Positions 26,665 through 36,020 of a DNA stretch of 64,000 nucleotides are shown here, one piece after another. This DNA comes from Elusimicrobiota bacterium (lineage in GTDB: Bacteria > Elusimicrobiota > Elusimicrobia > JACQPE01): the NCBI GenBank assembly GCA_016180815.1, contig JACPAN010000008.1, positions 1 to 64,000 on the forward strand, given 5' to 3'. The notes beneath the pieces are model-generated. The model was not told the DNA's origin and made no database searches. It saw nothing but the letters and a program-made list of their open reading frames with translations. The position numbers and the translations under genes were made by a program. Position 1 is the stretch's first letter. Every line of letters begins with the position of its first letter.

Positions 26665-29075
26665 TGGGACGAGTTTTATGTCTACTGGCCGTCCTGGCCG
26701 CCTCTTATGGCCATGCAACCACCCTGGTTCTGCGTTCTTCCGCCACGATTGACGCCAGCGCCAGCACGACGGACGAGGATAAGGCGTTGGCCGTCGCTTG
26801 GGATGCAACCGCCAATGCTGTGTATGCGGCGGGCTCTTTGGATTTCGGAACATTCAAGGAATTCATCGTAGCGAAGTACAGTTCTTCATTGGTTTTTCAA
26901 TCCAGCGTGACGATTCGCAGTTCAGCTTCCGGCGCTTCGGCGCAAGCCAGCGGTCTTACGGTGGACTCCAGCGGCAATGTTTATGCCGTCGGCTACATCG
27001 GGCAGTCGTCGACAGGTAATGATATTTTTGTCGCCAAATTTAATTCATCCCTTGTTCTTCAGTCGAGCGCCACGCTCAGCGGGACTTCGTCGTCCGATAA
27101 TGATGCGGGCCAGGGCATCGCCTTGGATTCCAGCGGCAATGTCTATGTCACGGGTTACGTTACGCAAGGCGCGCAGCTTGAGAATATTTTTGTAGCCAAG
27201 CTTAATTCTTCTCTCGTGTTGCAAACATCGGCCACCATTAACAGCCCGACGGGCGTGGATAATGACCGAGGCCACGGCGTTGCCGTGGACTCCAGCGGCA
27301 ACGTCTATATTACGGGATATGTGCGGGATTCCAGCGCAAACGGCTTCGAGAACATCCTGGTGGCTAAATACAATTCTTCGCTTGTTTTACAATCCAGCGC
27401 CGTCATCAACACGGGGTCGACGGATATCGGCTATGGGATTGCCGTTGACGCAAGCAGCAATGTTTACGTAACGGGGGCCGTCAACGGCACGGTCGATACC
27501 AATATTTTTGTGGGTCGTTTCAACACATCGCTTGTTTTTCAAACAAGCGTGACCCTCTCCCAGGCGACGCCGGATGTTGACGATGGACGCGCCATTGCAC
27601 TGGATAGTTCGGGCAACGTTTATGTCGTCGGTCAAACGAGGGAGAATGTCGGCGGTACCAATATTTACGTCGCCCAATTCAACTCTTCATTGGCGTTGCA
27701 ATCCAGCGCCACTATTTCCACCAGCAATATCATTGAATTCGGCTACGGCGTTGCCGTCGATAACAGCGGCAATATATTTGCGGCGGGTTATGCGGCAAAT
27801 TCATATACGGATATGTATGTGGCCAAGTTGAGCGCCCCTTCGAGCGTCCCCGTGCTTTCCGGGACCGGGATCGGAACAAGTTCGATTACCTGGAGCTGGG
27901 CGATTGATATTTCCTCTCAAACGGGCTACCACGTGGCGTATGCCACGAATACGACGAGCTATGTTTCGACGTCCACGTTGGCGTCATCGGCGACATCGTT
28001 TACGGAAACGGGCCTCTCCACGAACACCGCCTATTCGCGCGTCGTGATTTCTTTGGAACCGGCGAGTAATTCCACCTCTTCCGCAAAAACAGTTTATACG
28101 CTCGCGGCTGTGCCCGGAAATTTGGCGGCGAGCCAGGTTTTTGTCAGTTCGATTGTTTTAACTTGGTCTGCGAACACCAATCCAGCGGGAACGACTTATA
28201 AATTGGCCTATTGGCTGGCGGGCAATTCAACGACGACGGTCGAAACGACGGATTTAACGACTACGCTAAGCAGTCTGGGCGGCGGCAATACGTATTATTT
28301 TCAGCTTTACGCCAAAAACGGCGATGGGGTTTTGACGGCGGGGACGACTATTATTTCGACCGTCACTCTCTCTGCGCAACCGACCGTTCAAACCGTGACC
28401 CCGGGCACAGCCGCGACAATCACTTACAATCCCTCTCCCGGCGAGGTTACCGTATCGATTCCGGCCGGCACTTATACGCAAAACGTGGATTTTACGGTCA
28501 CAACGCCCGGATCAATCCCCGCTGCGACAAGCCCTCTGGCCGACCTTAAGGGCACGGGCGTTGCGGTTGAAATTACGCCGACCCCTGTTTTAACCGCCCA
28601 GTCCGACATTACAGTGACCATCAACTACCGTGATTCGGATGTTACGGGCATGGATGAAAACCGTTTGATTTGCGCCCGCTACGACGCCTTACGCGTATTC
28701 TGGGTTCCGGTTATCGATTCGACGCCGGACCCGGCCAATAACAGAGTCACTTGCCGGACGCGCGCATTTTCTATTTTCCAGATCATGGAGGCAACGGCGC
28801 AGTCGACATTTAATCAAGCCAAGATTTTCCCCAACCCTTTTATCCCTTCCAAGGGGCATACGGAGGTCAAATTTTCGAATTTGCCGGCGGACAGCACCTT
28901 GACGATTTATACGTTGAATGGAGAAAAACTTGCTGATTTCAACGCTTCATCCGGCGGCTTGGCGACGTGGAACGCGAGGAATTACTGGGGCGAGCGCATC
29001 GCCAGCGGAATTTACCTCATTCATATTCAAGCAGGCCCCGCAAGCAAGGTATTTAAGTTGGGGGTTGAGCGCTAG
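26664..29075 (+). CDS. Secreted beta-propeller-repeat protein with FlgD/T9SS-like C-terminal domain
   Basis: An 803-residue secreted protein. A signal peptide (1-18) is followed by seven to eight SBBP-like units of about 50 residues (about 20-390; each with DSSGNVYVTGY and NIFVAKxNSSLVLQSS), expected to fold as a beta-propeller. Two fibronectin-III-like domains (about 393-570) and an adhesin-like segment follow. The last 85-90 residues (IFPNPFIPSKG ... TIYTLNGEKL ... WNARNYWGERIASGIYLIHI) match FlgD-Ig/type A sorting domains that direct cargo to the cell surface. Translation is coupled to the PorV-like gene (TAATG). A surface or adhesive role is inferred. Confidence 0.8.
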   Translation: MGRVLCLLAVLAASYGHATTLVLRSSATIDASASTTDEDKALAVAWDATANAVYAAGSLDFGTFKEFIVAKYSSSLVFQSSVTIRSSASGASAQASGLTVDSSGNVYAVGYIGQSSTGNDIFVAKFNSSLVLQSSATLSGTSSSDNDAGQGIALDSSGNVYVTGYVTQGAQLENIFVAKLNSSLVLQTSATINSPTGVDNDRGHGVAVDSSGNVYITGYVRDSSANGFENILVAKYNSSLVLQSSAVINTGSTDIGYGIAVDASSNVYVTGAVNGTVDTNIFVGRFNTSLVFQTSVTLSQATPDVDDGRAIALDSSGNVYVVGQTRENVGGTNIYVAQFNSSLALQSSATISTSNIIEFGYGVAVDNSGNIFAAGYAANSYTDMYVAKLSAPSSVPVLSGTGIGTSSITWSWAIDISSQTGYHVAYATNTTSYVSTSTLASSATSFTETGLSTNTAYSRVVISLEPASNSTSSAKTVYTLAAVPGNLAASQVFVSSIVLTWSANTNPAGTTYKLAYWLAGNSTTTVETTDLTTTLSSLGGGNTYYFQLYAKNGDGVLTAGTTIISTVTLSAQPTVQTVTPGTAATITYNPSPGEVTVSIPAGTYTQNVDFTVTTPGSIPAATSPLADLKGTGVAVEITPTPVLTAQSDITVTINYRDSDVTGMDENRLICARYDALRVFWVPVIDSTPDPANNRVTCRTRAFSIFQIMEATAQSTFNQAKIFPNPFIPSKGHTEVKFSNLPADSTLTIYTLNGEKLADFNASSGGLATWNARNYWGERIASGIYLIHIQAGPASKVFKLGVER

Positions 29076-29087
29076 TGGACGCGTCCT

Positions 29088-29855
29088 CTAAAAACTCGCG
29101 CTGAGACCGCCTGAAAACATCGTATCAGGCGCCCCTTTCGATAAGCCGAAACCCAAGCTGCTGAGAATTTTCAGCCGGGAAGCGACATTGGCGGATAAAG
29201 CCATCTCAATTAATCGCGACGATGATTCTCCGGCGATCAGCGCGGTTTTGTTTTCAAAAAGAACGCCCAATTCCGCGGAGCCGATGCGCCGGCCAAGGCC
29301 GAACGCCACGGTCGTCTGGTTGCTGAGGTCCTGCCCCGGAGGATCGCCGATAAAGGCGTAATCCCAATTGAAATAACCGATCCAATGTTCGGCGGCTTGA
29401 TGGCTGATATCTATGCCGATGCCGAAGTCGTGCTCCCCGGTTCCGAGCCCGTGTTTTTCATCAGCCGTCGGCCATTTGATCCTGGCCGTGAGATCGAGAT
29501 TAGGGGTGGCATCGGTTTGCTGTAAAAGATAATAGCGGCCTTGGGTGACGACATCGGCTAAACCGGATTCGGAACGGACGGATAACTTTCTGCGTCCGCT
29601 TTGGGTGCGGTGGGCCCGGCCTGCGATGAATGAAGCTTCGTTGGTCGTTTCAACGGACAGGAGTCCGGTTGTGACGGAAGCATCCCAAGCGTCCCATTGG
29701 CGCCGCAGCGTCAACGGGTAATACCAGGTTTTAACCGGCGTCAGGCCTCCGTATTTACCGCTGGCATAAGAGGCCGAGCCGCTGAAACGCCAAGTCTGCC
29801 CATGGGCCTGCGCAGCCGTCAGCAATGCAATGAGAAGGGCGGTAATCTTGATCAA
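29088..29855 (-). CDS. Outer-membrane beta-barrel protein (MetA-pathway transporter-like)
   Basis: A 255-residue protein with a signal peptide (1-19) and alternating amphipathic strands ending in an aromatic Phe (GGLSASF), as expected for an outer-membrane barrel. LADVVTQGRYYLL, the IKWPTADEKHGLGTGEHDFG block and YFNWDYAFIGDPP resemble the family annotated as putative MetA-pathway phenol-degradation transporters. Its gene overlaps the preceding amine oxidase by four bases, so it is probably cotranscribed with it and with the permease. Confidence 0.7.
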   Translation of the reverse strand: MIKITALLIALLTAAQAHGQTWRFSGSASYASGKYGGLTPVKTWYYPLTLRRQWDAWDASVTTGLLSVETTNEASFIAGRAHRTQSGRRKLSVRSESGLADVVTQGRYYLLQQTDATPNLDLTARIKWPTADEKHGLGTGEHDFGIGIDISHQAAEHWIGYFNWDYAFIGDPPGQDLSNQTTVAFGLGRRIGSAELGVLFENKTALIAGESSSRLIEMALSANVASRLKILSSLGFGLSKGAPDTMFSGGLSASF

Positions 29856-31354
29856 ATATGTTTGGCGGCTTTTTGAGCCGCCCGGATGCCGGAGAGGCCG
29901 GCGTAGGCCAGATCCGAGAGTTCCCCCATGGAATCGGAGTGGGCGAAATAAATCGGAGGAAAATCGCGGCCCGCGACAGGCTGAATTTTGGTCAGAAAGC
30001 CGGGCGTGGACATATACATGGGATGGCCCCGGCGGTAAATGCGCACTTCTTCAAGATGTTTGAGCCAGCCGGGGAATAAATCCGTCAACTCTTCGACCGC
30101 TGATTTGGCCATGGCCAAGACTTTTTTATCCTCGAGCAAGTCCTCGCGAAGGGATTCGGGCTTGGGGGCGTAAACCGTGATGATTTGGGGGCGGTTTAAA
30201 TCTCCCCCATCCGCGTGTGTGACCCAGTCTGCGGGGATGAAATCCGTGAGGTTTTTGCTCCCGATAATCCAGTTGTCGTAGTTTTGGTTATAGACGACTT
30301 TGTTGAAGCACAGGTTGTAAACGAGAAAAGGCGCGAAGCGGACATGGCCCATGGCCGTGACTTGATCGAGCGGCAAGTCCTCAACGATATATTTGGTGAT
30401 GAATTTGGGCGTGGCCATGACCACGGCTTTGGCTTGCACCGTCCGGGGTTTGCCTTTAAGCATGTAACTGACCAGAACCTTTCCGTTTTGTTTACGAACT
30501 TTATAAACGGCGGCGTTCAACAGAATTCTGTTTTGAGCTTCCGGGCTCAGGTGTTCGTAAATTTTCCTCGAACCCATGCCCATCCCACCTTCGAAACTAT
30601 AGCGTTCGCTTTGCCACCAATCACGCGCCGCTTGAATGCCCAAATAAGCCGATGTGTCTTCGCTGACCGCGCCCCAATTGGACGGACCGAACGCATCCCA
30701 AAAAGCCTTCAATTCCGGCGTGTAATTTTTAAGGATTTCGGAAAACGGCATACGATCCAAACGCTCTTTTTCCTGTTCGATGTCGATGGGGCCGATATGC
30801 CGGCAAAATTCCCGCATGCTTTCTTTGACGGAATCGGGATAGGGCAGTTTGTCGAGATTGGGATTATCGACCTTTCCGTTCCAGAAATCTTTAACCCAGA
30901 CGCCGTTGAAATAAGCGGCGTCCACGCCTTTGATGAGTTTCATGTCGAATTTCCATCGTTTGAAAATGGCGTCGACTTCCGGGCTGAAAATACTGGCCCA
31001 TGCCGCGCCCGTCGAGTAGTTCAAGCCGCGCCAGGATTCGGTGTAAGCGTTGCCGCCGACGTGGTTTTCTTTTTCAAGGAGAAGAAAATCCGAGTTTTGA
31101 ATCTCATCGGCGGCCGCCAAACCGCTGGGGCCTCCGCCGACGATCACGATGTCATGGACGGCGGAGGGTTCGGGCAAGGGCAATTCGTGGCCGTCTTTGA
31201 CTTGATGGCAAACTTTATTCGTTTCGCTTGTGAGTTTTCCTTTAGGGATTTTTTTGCGGCCAGGCTCAGCCTGCGCGCTCATCGGCCAGGGGCAAGCAGC
31301 CACGGCGCCGGCGCTGATGACCCACTTGATGAACGACCGGCGTGATAAATTCAT
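29852..31354 (-). CDS. Tat-exported FAD-dependent amine oxidoreductase
   Basis: A 500-residue flavoprotein. A twin-arginine signal is evident (SRRSFIKW, then a hydrophobic run ending AQA), so it is folded in the cytoplasm and exported. The FAD-binding motif VGGGPSGLAAADE (about 72-84) is followed by LLLEKENHVGGNAYTE, typical of amine oxidase/protoporphyrinogen oxidase folds. The C-terminal FAD site is IYFAHSDSMGELSDLAYAGLSG. Substrate unknown, possibly an amine. The start codon follows the stop of the permease gene with no gap, tying oxidase and permease together. Confidence 0.82.
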   Translation of the reverse strand: MNLSRRSFIKWVISAGAVAACPWPMSAQAEPGRKKIPKGKLTSETNKVCHQVKDGHELPLPEPSAVHDIVIVGGGPSGLAAADEIQNSDFLLLEKENHVGGNAYTESWRGLNYSTGAAWASIFSPEVDAIFKRWKFDMKLIKGVDAAYFNGVWVKDFWNGKVDNPNLDKLPYPDSVKESMREFCRHIGPIDIEQEKERLDRMPFSEILKNYTPELKAFWDAFGPSNWGAVSEDTSAYLGIQAARDWWQSERYSFEGGMGMGSRKIYEHLSPEAQNRILLNAAVYKVRKQNGKVLVSYMLKGKPRTVQAKAVVMATPKFITKYIVEDLPLDQVTAMGHVRFAPFLVYNLCFNKVVYNQNYDNWIIGSKNLTDFIPADWVTHADGGDLNRPQIITVYAPKPESLREDLLEDKKVLAMAKSAVEELTDLFPGWLKHLEEVRIYRRGHPMYMSTPGFLTKIQPVAGRDFPPIYFAHSDSMGELSDLAYAGLSGIRAAQKAAKHI

Positions 31355-32845
31355 TTACGTGGGCATGGCCTGCGCTGATTTTGGCGCATGGGGCGCCGTG
31401 GTCATCAATTCTTCCTCCGTGGCTGTCAGCTTCAATGGGCCTTTGAAATGTTTTTTAGCCCAAGCAAAATAGTAAATGACCAAGGCCGCCAGGACGCCGG
31501 CGAATGAATAACCAGCCAACTGGTTGGGAGGCGCGATAAAAAGAATGGAGACGAAACAGACCCACAATAGAGCCACGATATTAACGGGGGCTCCCCAGCG
31601 GCCCAAATTCCACGGGCCGAAGTTTTTCCAACGGCCGTTTAAACGCGCCCTTAAGCCCAGAAAAACAGGCATAACATAAGAAACATAGAGTCCGATCACG
31701 CTCATGGAAACAATGGCGGTATAGGTTTTGGAATAAATCGCAATGGCAAAGGCGAGCGCCACCAGGACCCATGTGGCCACGGCCGGGGTTTTATGGGAGG
31801 GGCTGATCGTGGCTAGTCGCCGCCAACCGGGGATCCCTTTGTCCCGGGCGAAGGCGAAGAGCATGCGCGCCGAAGAAGTCAGCGAGGAAAGGCCGCAAAA
31901 CCACATGGCGCCTAAAACCATCCATAGAATCGCATTGGCCGTCCATCCGCCCAGTGCGTTCGTAAAGATGTAGAGGTAGGGGTTCTCAGCCTTGGCCGTA
32001 GCAGGCAAGTCGCCGATGGCCAGGGTTGTCACCAAGTTCAGAATGAAACCGACGATTCCCGAGATTAAGACGGCCAGAAACATTCCCCAGGGAGCGTTTC
32101 TTCTTGGATCAACCGTTTCTTCGGTGATATGCGCGGAGGCGTCATAGCCGGTCAATGTCCATTGGGGCTGCAGAAGCCCGACAAGAAACGCCCACCAGAA
32201 AGGATAAGAGGATGCGGTCCAAGTTTCCTTGAAAGCGAAGGAGACGGGTTTCATCGGCGCGAACAAAAGCAGGGCGCCCACGAGCACGGCTGAGCCGACA
32301 ATATGATAAACGACGCTGAAATCATTAAGCCAAGCCACGATTCGGATGCCGTAATGATTGAAAACGCCGTGGGAAATTAAAACCAGGGCGTAAACGGTCA
32401 AGAAAACGGTTTGGGTTTGAGGCAGGCCAAGCAAAGGCACGGCAAATAGAGCGATGCCGTAATCAATGCCCGCTAAAATAGCGACTTGGCCCGCAAAATT
32501 AAACCACGCGGTGAACCAGCCCCAGCCCGGACCCCCCAAGGCCGAAGACCAATGGTACATGGCTCCGGCCGTGGGGTAAGCCGACGCGATTTCCGCCATG
32601 CTGGAAGCCACGAACAGCGTAAATATCGTGACAATGGGCCAGCCCCAGCCGTACACCATGGGCCCGCCGTAAGAAATGCCGTGCCCGTACATGGTGGCTG
32701 CGCCGGTGATGATCGAAATGATGGAGAAGGAAATGGCGAAATTGGAAAATCCTCCCATATCGCGCAAGAGTTGCTGCATATAACCCCAGTGCCGCAACTC
32801 AAGGTTGTCTTTTTTGATTTGTTCTTCGCGTGTTAAAGTGGGCAT
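31355..32845 (-). CDS. APC-family amino acid/amine permease
   Basis: A 496-residue permease with about 12 helices. The first-helix motif GGFSNFAISFSIISIITGA and the middle HITEETVDPRRNAPWGM are typical of the amino acid/choline/GABA permease branch of the APC superfamily. A GAGGAG ribosome site stands 12 bases before the ATG. It is transcribed directly into the Tat-exported amine oxidase and barrel gene, suggesting a route for uptake and oxidation of an amine or amino acid. Substrate is inferred from family only. Confidence 0.85.
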   Translation of the reverse strand: MPTLTREEQIKKDNLELRHWGYMQQLLRDMGGFSNFAISFSIISIITGAATMYGHGISYGGPMVYGWGWPIVTIFTLFVASSMAEIASAYPTAGAMYHWSSALGGPGWGWFTAWFNFAGQVAILAGIDYGIALFAVPLLGLPQTQTVFLTVYALVLISHGVFNHYGIRIVAWLNDFSVVYHIVGSAVLVGALLLFAPMKPVSFAFKETWTASSYPFWWAFLVGLLQPQWTLTGYDASAHITEETVDPRRNAPWGMFLAVLISGIVGFILNLVTTLAIGDLPATAKAENPYLYIFTNALGGWTANAILWMVLGAMWFCGLSSLTSSARMLFAFARDKGIPGWRRLATISPSHKTPAVATWVLVALAFAIAIYSKTYTAIVSMSVIGLYVSYVMPVFLGLRARLNGRWKNFGPWNLGRWGAPVNIVALLWVCFVSILFIAPPNQLAGYSFAGVLAALVIYYFAWAKKHFKGPLKLTATEEELMTTAPHAPKSAQAMPT

Positions 32846-32915
32846 GGTTCGGACAACTCCTCTGGCTGCATATTTCCCCCTCGTTGTTCGACGAGGATTT
32901 TAACAAAATCGTTGA

Positions 32916-33629
32916 TTAATCCGGCCATTTGTGGGCGGCCCAGTCGACAACCGGCGGTTTGCGGGCGTAATCTGTTTGGTCCGGCACGCCGGCTAAGACA
33001 AAGGCTTTCTGGCGCTCCGCGCATTTGTTGCAGCGATTGCCGCAGTGACGGCCGTTGATGGGCCGGGCGCAGGATAGGGTCAAATGAAGCGGCAGGTTTC
33101 GCCCCAGCTGGACAACCGCGGTTTTATTCAGGCCGGCCAAGGGCGTTATGATTCGGAGTTTGAATCCGAATCCTTTGTTGATCATCGTCTCAAAATTTCG
33201 AAAAAACGCTGGTTGAGAGTCGGGGTAAGGGTTGTTTTTCAATAAACCCAGGGCAATGGTGGAAAGTTTGTGTACGAAAGCATTCGTCGCTGCTGCCGTC
33301 AAAAGAGCGATATTGCGACCGGGGATGTAATTGGCCGAGTAACCGGCGTTGTAATGGGGATGATAGCCTCGGGGGCCCCAATGCTGATCCAGGAGCCTCC
33401 GGATCGGGAAATCAATGCGTACGGTGGTTTTGATCTTAGGTGAATTGATGGCCCTTAAAAATCGTTTCAGCGATTTAAATTCAGCTTCTTCCCAGGGATG
33501 CCCGTTGGCGATGAACAGAGGATGGATTTCACGGGCCTGACGGGACAAGCGGGCGAGTAAAACGCCGCTGTCTAAACCGCCACTGACTAAGGCCGTGATT
33601 CCGGCGTTGTTCGTTGTGCGGCCGGACAT
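32916..33629 (-). CDS. QueC-like PP-loop protein
   Basis: A 237-residue protein of the QueC group. The ATP-pyrophosphatase loop SGGLDS is at residues 16-21, YIPGRNIALLTAAA is the second family block, and four cysteines form the zinc site (SCARP, CGNRC, NKCAER). QueC makes 7-cyano-7-deazaguanine for queuosine. Divergence in several positions (HPHYNAGYSAN) and lack of other que genes nearby mean a related deazapurine or other amidation role is possible. It follows the DUF58 gene with no intergenic base. Confidence 0.7.
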   Translation of the reverse strand: MSGRTTNNAGITALVSGGLDSGVLLARLSRQAREIHPLFIANGHPWEEAEFKSLKRFLRAINSPKIKTTVRIDFPIRRLLDQHWGPRGYHPHYNAGYSANYIPGRNIALLTAAATNAFVHKLSTIALGLLKNNPYPDSQPAFFRNFETMINKGFGFKLRIITPLAGLNKTAVVQLGRNLPLHLTLSCARPINGRHCGNRCNKCAERQKAFVLAGVPDQTDYARKPPVVDWAAHKWPD

Positions 33630-34529
33630 TTATCGTGCGCGGGTAAGTTTTTTTTGCTGACGGCGCCTAAAGAAGGCCATGAGGGCGTCCGTAAAGTCTT
33701 TATCGGTCGATAGTTCCAAAAGGTCGATGCCGGATCGCCGGAAAAATTCCCTCATTTCTTCTTTCCATTGCGCGGTTGATTCGGATAAGTAAGATAAATG
33801 GTCTTCGCGGCGCAGGTCGAGCTCGCCGATTAAGCCCGGGTTCTCGGCGTCTTCCAGAATCACGCGGGCCGGCAAAACCGGCAGCGTTTCCTCCGCCGGA
33901 TCGTCCACGGAAACGGCGATGACGTCGTGTTTTTTACCCAAAATGCCCAATTCCGTTTCAAAACCGGTGTCCAAGAAATCGGAAATCAGAAAGACGATGG
34001 AACGTTTTTTGATCATTTGCAAAAGAAAGCGCATGCCCAAGCGCAGATCGGTTTTTTCCGATGAGGGTTGGAAGGCGACGAGTTCGCGCATGATGCGCAG
34101 GGCGTGGCTTCGGCCGCTCCTGGGAGGCAGAAAGAGTTCGGTCTGATCCGTGAATAAAAAAAGCCCGACGCGGTCTTTGTTTTTGAGCGCCATATACGCC
34201 AGAAGCCCGGCCACGTCCTGAACGAGCTCGCGTTTAGCGCGCTCTTTGGACCCGAAGTCCTGGGAGCCGGACAAATCGATGGCCAGCACCACGGTCAATT
34301 GCCGTTCTTCGATGAAGCGTTTGATGTAGGGCTTGCCGCCCGAGCGCGCCAGCGCCCTCCAGTGCATGGCCCGGATATCGTCGCCCCATTGATAATCGCG
34401 CACATCGGAGAATTCGATGCCGCGGCCCTTGAAAACCGACAAGTATTGCCCGGCGAAGATTTCCTCAACGAGCTTAGCGCTCGTGATTTCAAGACGCCGG
34501 ACTTTGGCTAACAGATCCGCGCTAAGCAT
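33630..34529 (-). CDS. DUF58 protein (MoxR-associated vWA-like)
   Basis: A 299-residue protein with the DUF58 signature: YLSVFKGRGIEFSDVRDYQWGDDIRAMHWRALAR, then a vWA-like domain with DLSGSQ. Such proteins are normally encoded between moxR and batA and are thought to be clients of the MoxR ATPase. Here it is about 23 kb from the bat operon and 18 kb from moxR, and is paired with a QueC-like gene. A TATAGT box lies 12 bases before its ATG. Confidence 0.88.
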   Translation of the reverse strand: MLSADLLAKVRRLEITSAKLVEEIFAGQYLSVFKGRGIEFSDVRDYQWGDDIRAMHWRALARSGGKPYIKRFIEERQLTVVLAIDLSGSQDFGSKERAKRELVQDVAGLLAYMALKNKDRVGLFLFTDQTELFLPPRSGRSHALRIMRELVAFQPSSEKTDLRLGMRFLLQMIKKRSIVFLISDFLDTGFETELGILGKKHDVIAVSVDDPAEETLPVLPARVILEDAENPGLIGELDLRREDHLSYLSESTAQWKEEMREFFRRSGIDLLELSTDKDFTDALMAFFRRRQQKKLTRAR

Positions 34530-34554
34530 AAGACGGAAATTACTATAGAAAAGT

Positions 34555-34560
34555 TATAGT
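34555..34560 (+). promoter_or_regulatory. -10 box, leaderless-type, M20 peptidase gene
   Basis: TATAGT followed by TGACGG and the ATG at 34567. On the other strand TATAGT at 34542-34547 can serve the divergent DUF58 gene. Confidence 0.55.
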
Positions 34561-34566
34561 TGACGG

Positions 34567-35964
34567 ATGCGATTGTTTTTATCGGCGTTATTTTTCCTGG
34601 GAAGTTTTGCCGCTCAGGTTGAGGCGCGCGGCGATTTTCTTGAGCGCCAATCGCGCGAATTCCTCGGGGCCTTGATTCGTCTTGACACATCCAACCCCCC
34701 CGGCAATGAGATCATTGCCGCGAATTATTTAAAAAATCATTTGGATCAGGCCGGCATCGAATCCCGTATTTATACCTCGACGGGAACGCGTTCGAGTTTA
34801 ATCGCCCGGCTGAAGAGTTCCGGAGCGAAGAGGCCGTTGGTTTTAATGTGCCATAGCGATGTTGTGCCGGCCGATCCCAAGGAGTGGTCCACTCCTCCGT
34901 TCGAAGCCGTGGAAAAGGGAGGCTATCTCTACGGCCGAGGCGCCGCGGACATTAAAAGCATGTGCGCCGTGGAATTGGCGATTTTGCTTCATCTGCATCG
35001 CGAAAAAATTCCGCTTCAACGCGACGTTATTTTTTTCGCCCAGGCGGATGAGGAAAACGGCGGCGGCGATCGCCATATCGAGTGGTTGCTGAAGAATCAC
35101 TGGGATGCTTTCGGCAACGCGGAATTCGCGGTGAATGAGGGCGGTGAAACGGCTTGGAATGGACGCCGCGTCACCGAGGTGCGCGTTCAAGCCGCGGAAA
35201 AAGAGTATTTGGACATCAAATTTGAAGCGCGGGGCGAATCGGGCCACTCATCGATCCCCAGGGAAGGGAACCCTGTCGTTTCCGTGGCCAGGGCCGTGGC
35301 CCGCTTGGGCGATTATAAGGCCCCGGCTCGGCTCTTGGATATTGTCCGGCAGTTTCTAAGCCGCCAGGCTGAGTTGACTCAGGATCGGGACCTAAGAAAA
35401 ATTATCGAAGCGGTTCTTAAAGCGAAGCCGGGTCCGGAGTTGGATGAGGCTGCGGACCGTTTGGCCGTATTGAAGCCAGATTTTGCGGCCATGCTCAGAG
35501 ACACGTTGGTCCCGACGATTCTTCAAGCCGGTTATAAACCCAATGTCGTTCCGGCCTCGGCCCAGGCTGTTCTTAATGCGCGCCTTTTGCCGGGGCGTTC
35601 TGTTGAAGCGTTTATTCAGGAATTGGTGCCTGCGCTTGAGGACCCTGTGATTGAAATTAATTACGAGGCTTCCAAAAGCCGCGAGGCCGGCCCTATGCCG
35701 ACGGACACGGAGCTTTATCGCTCGGCCCAAAGCGCGGCCAAAAAAGTACTGCCCGGAGCCGCTGTCATGCCTTTTATGTCCGCATGGACCACCGATTCCC
35801 AAGACTTGCGCGCCCGCGGCGTGATTGTTTATGGCATCGATCCCCCTCTTTCCGCGGATGACGCCGAGCGCGTTCATGGCAAAGATGAGCGCATCAATTT
35901 AGAAGCTCTTGATCTTTACGCCAAATACCTGCTTGAAATCGTTCTTCAAGTCGCCAAGCGATAG
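34567..35964 (+). CDS. M20-family metallopeptidase, secreted
   Basis: A 465-residue zinc peptidase with a signal peptide (MRLFLSALFFLGSFAAQVEA). Metal and catalytic residues are present: H96 in MCHSDVVP, D128 in GRGAADIKS and the E162-E163 pair in DEENGG; the terminal histidine is in ERVHGKDER. The dimerisation domain follows ESGHSSIP. Members remove amino acids from peptides or acyl groups from amino acids; the substrate is not known. Its stop codon lies inside a 60-base palindrome from which the next gene begins. Confidence 0.85.
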   Translation: MRLFLSALFFLGSFAAQVEARGDFLERQSREFLGALIRLDTSNPPGNEIIAANYLKNHLDQAGIESRIYTSTGTRSSLIARLKSSGAKRPLVLMCHSDVVPADPKEWSTPPFEAVEKGGYLYGRGAADIKSMCAVELAILLHLHREKIPLQRDVIFFAQADEENGGGDRHIEWLLKNHWDAFGNAEFAVNEGGETAWNGRRVTEVRVQAAEKEYLDIKFEARGESGHSSIPREGNPVVSVARAVARLGDYKAPARLLDIVRQFLSRQAELTQDRDLRKIIEAVLKAKPGPELDEAADRLAVLKPDFAAMLRDTLVPTILQAGYKPNVVPASAQAVLNARLLPGRSVEAFIQELVPALEDPVIEINYEASKSREAGPMPTDTELYRSAQSAAKKVLPGAAVMPFMSAWTTDSQDLRARGVIVYGIDPPLSADDAERVHGKDERINLEALDLYAKYLLEIVLQVAKR

Positions 35965-36020
35965 GGGGCAGACGCCAAAAATTGACAATGTGTTGTCAAT
36001 TTCTGCTATCTGCCCCCTAT
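35961..36020. repeat. 60-base REP-like palindrome
   Basis: Two 28-base arms (35961-35988 and 35993-36020) with four mismatches surround a four-base loop (TGTG). The ends read ATAGGGGGCAGA and TCTGCCCCCTAT, the centre ATTGACAA/TTGTCAAT. The left arm contains the stop codon of the M20 peptidase gene; the right arm is read as the first codons of the following gene. Confidence 0.85.

Noticed and set aside
30215-31345. Long plus-strand open frame (376 codons) opposite the amine oxidase
   Set aside because: It is a shadow of the minus-strand gene, whose product has a Tat signal and FAD motifs; the plus-strand translation has no domain and no ribosome site.
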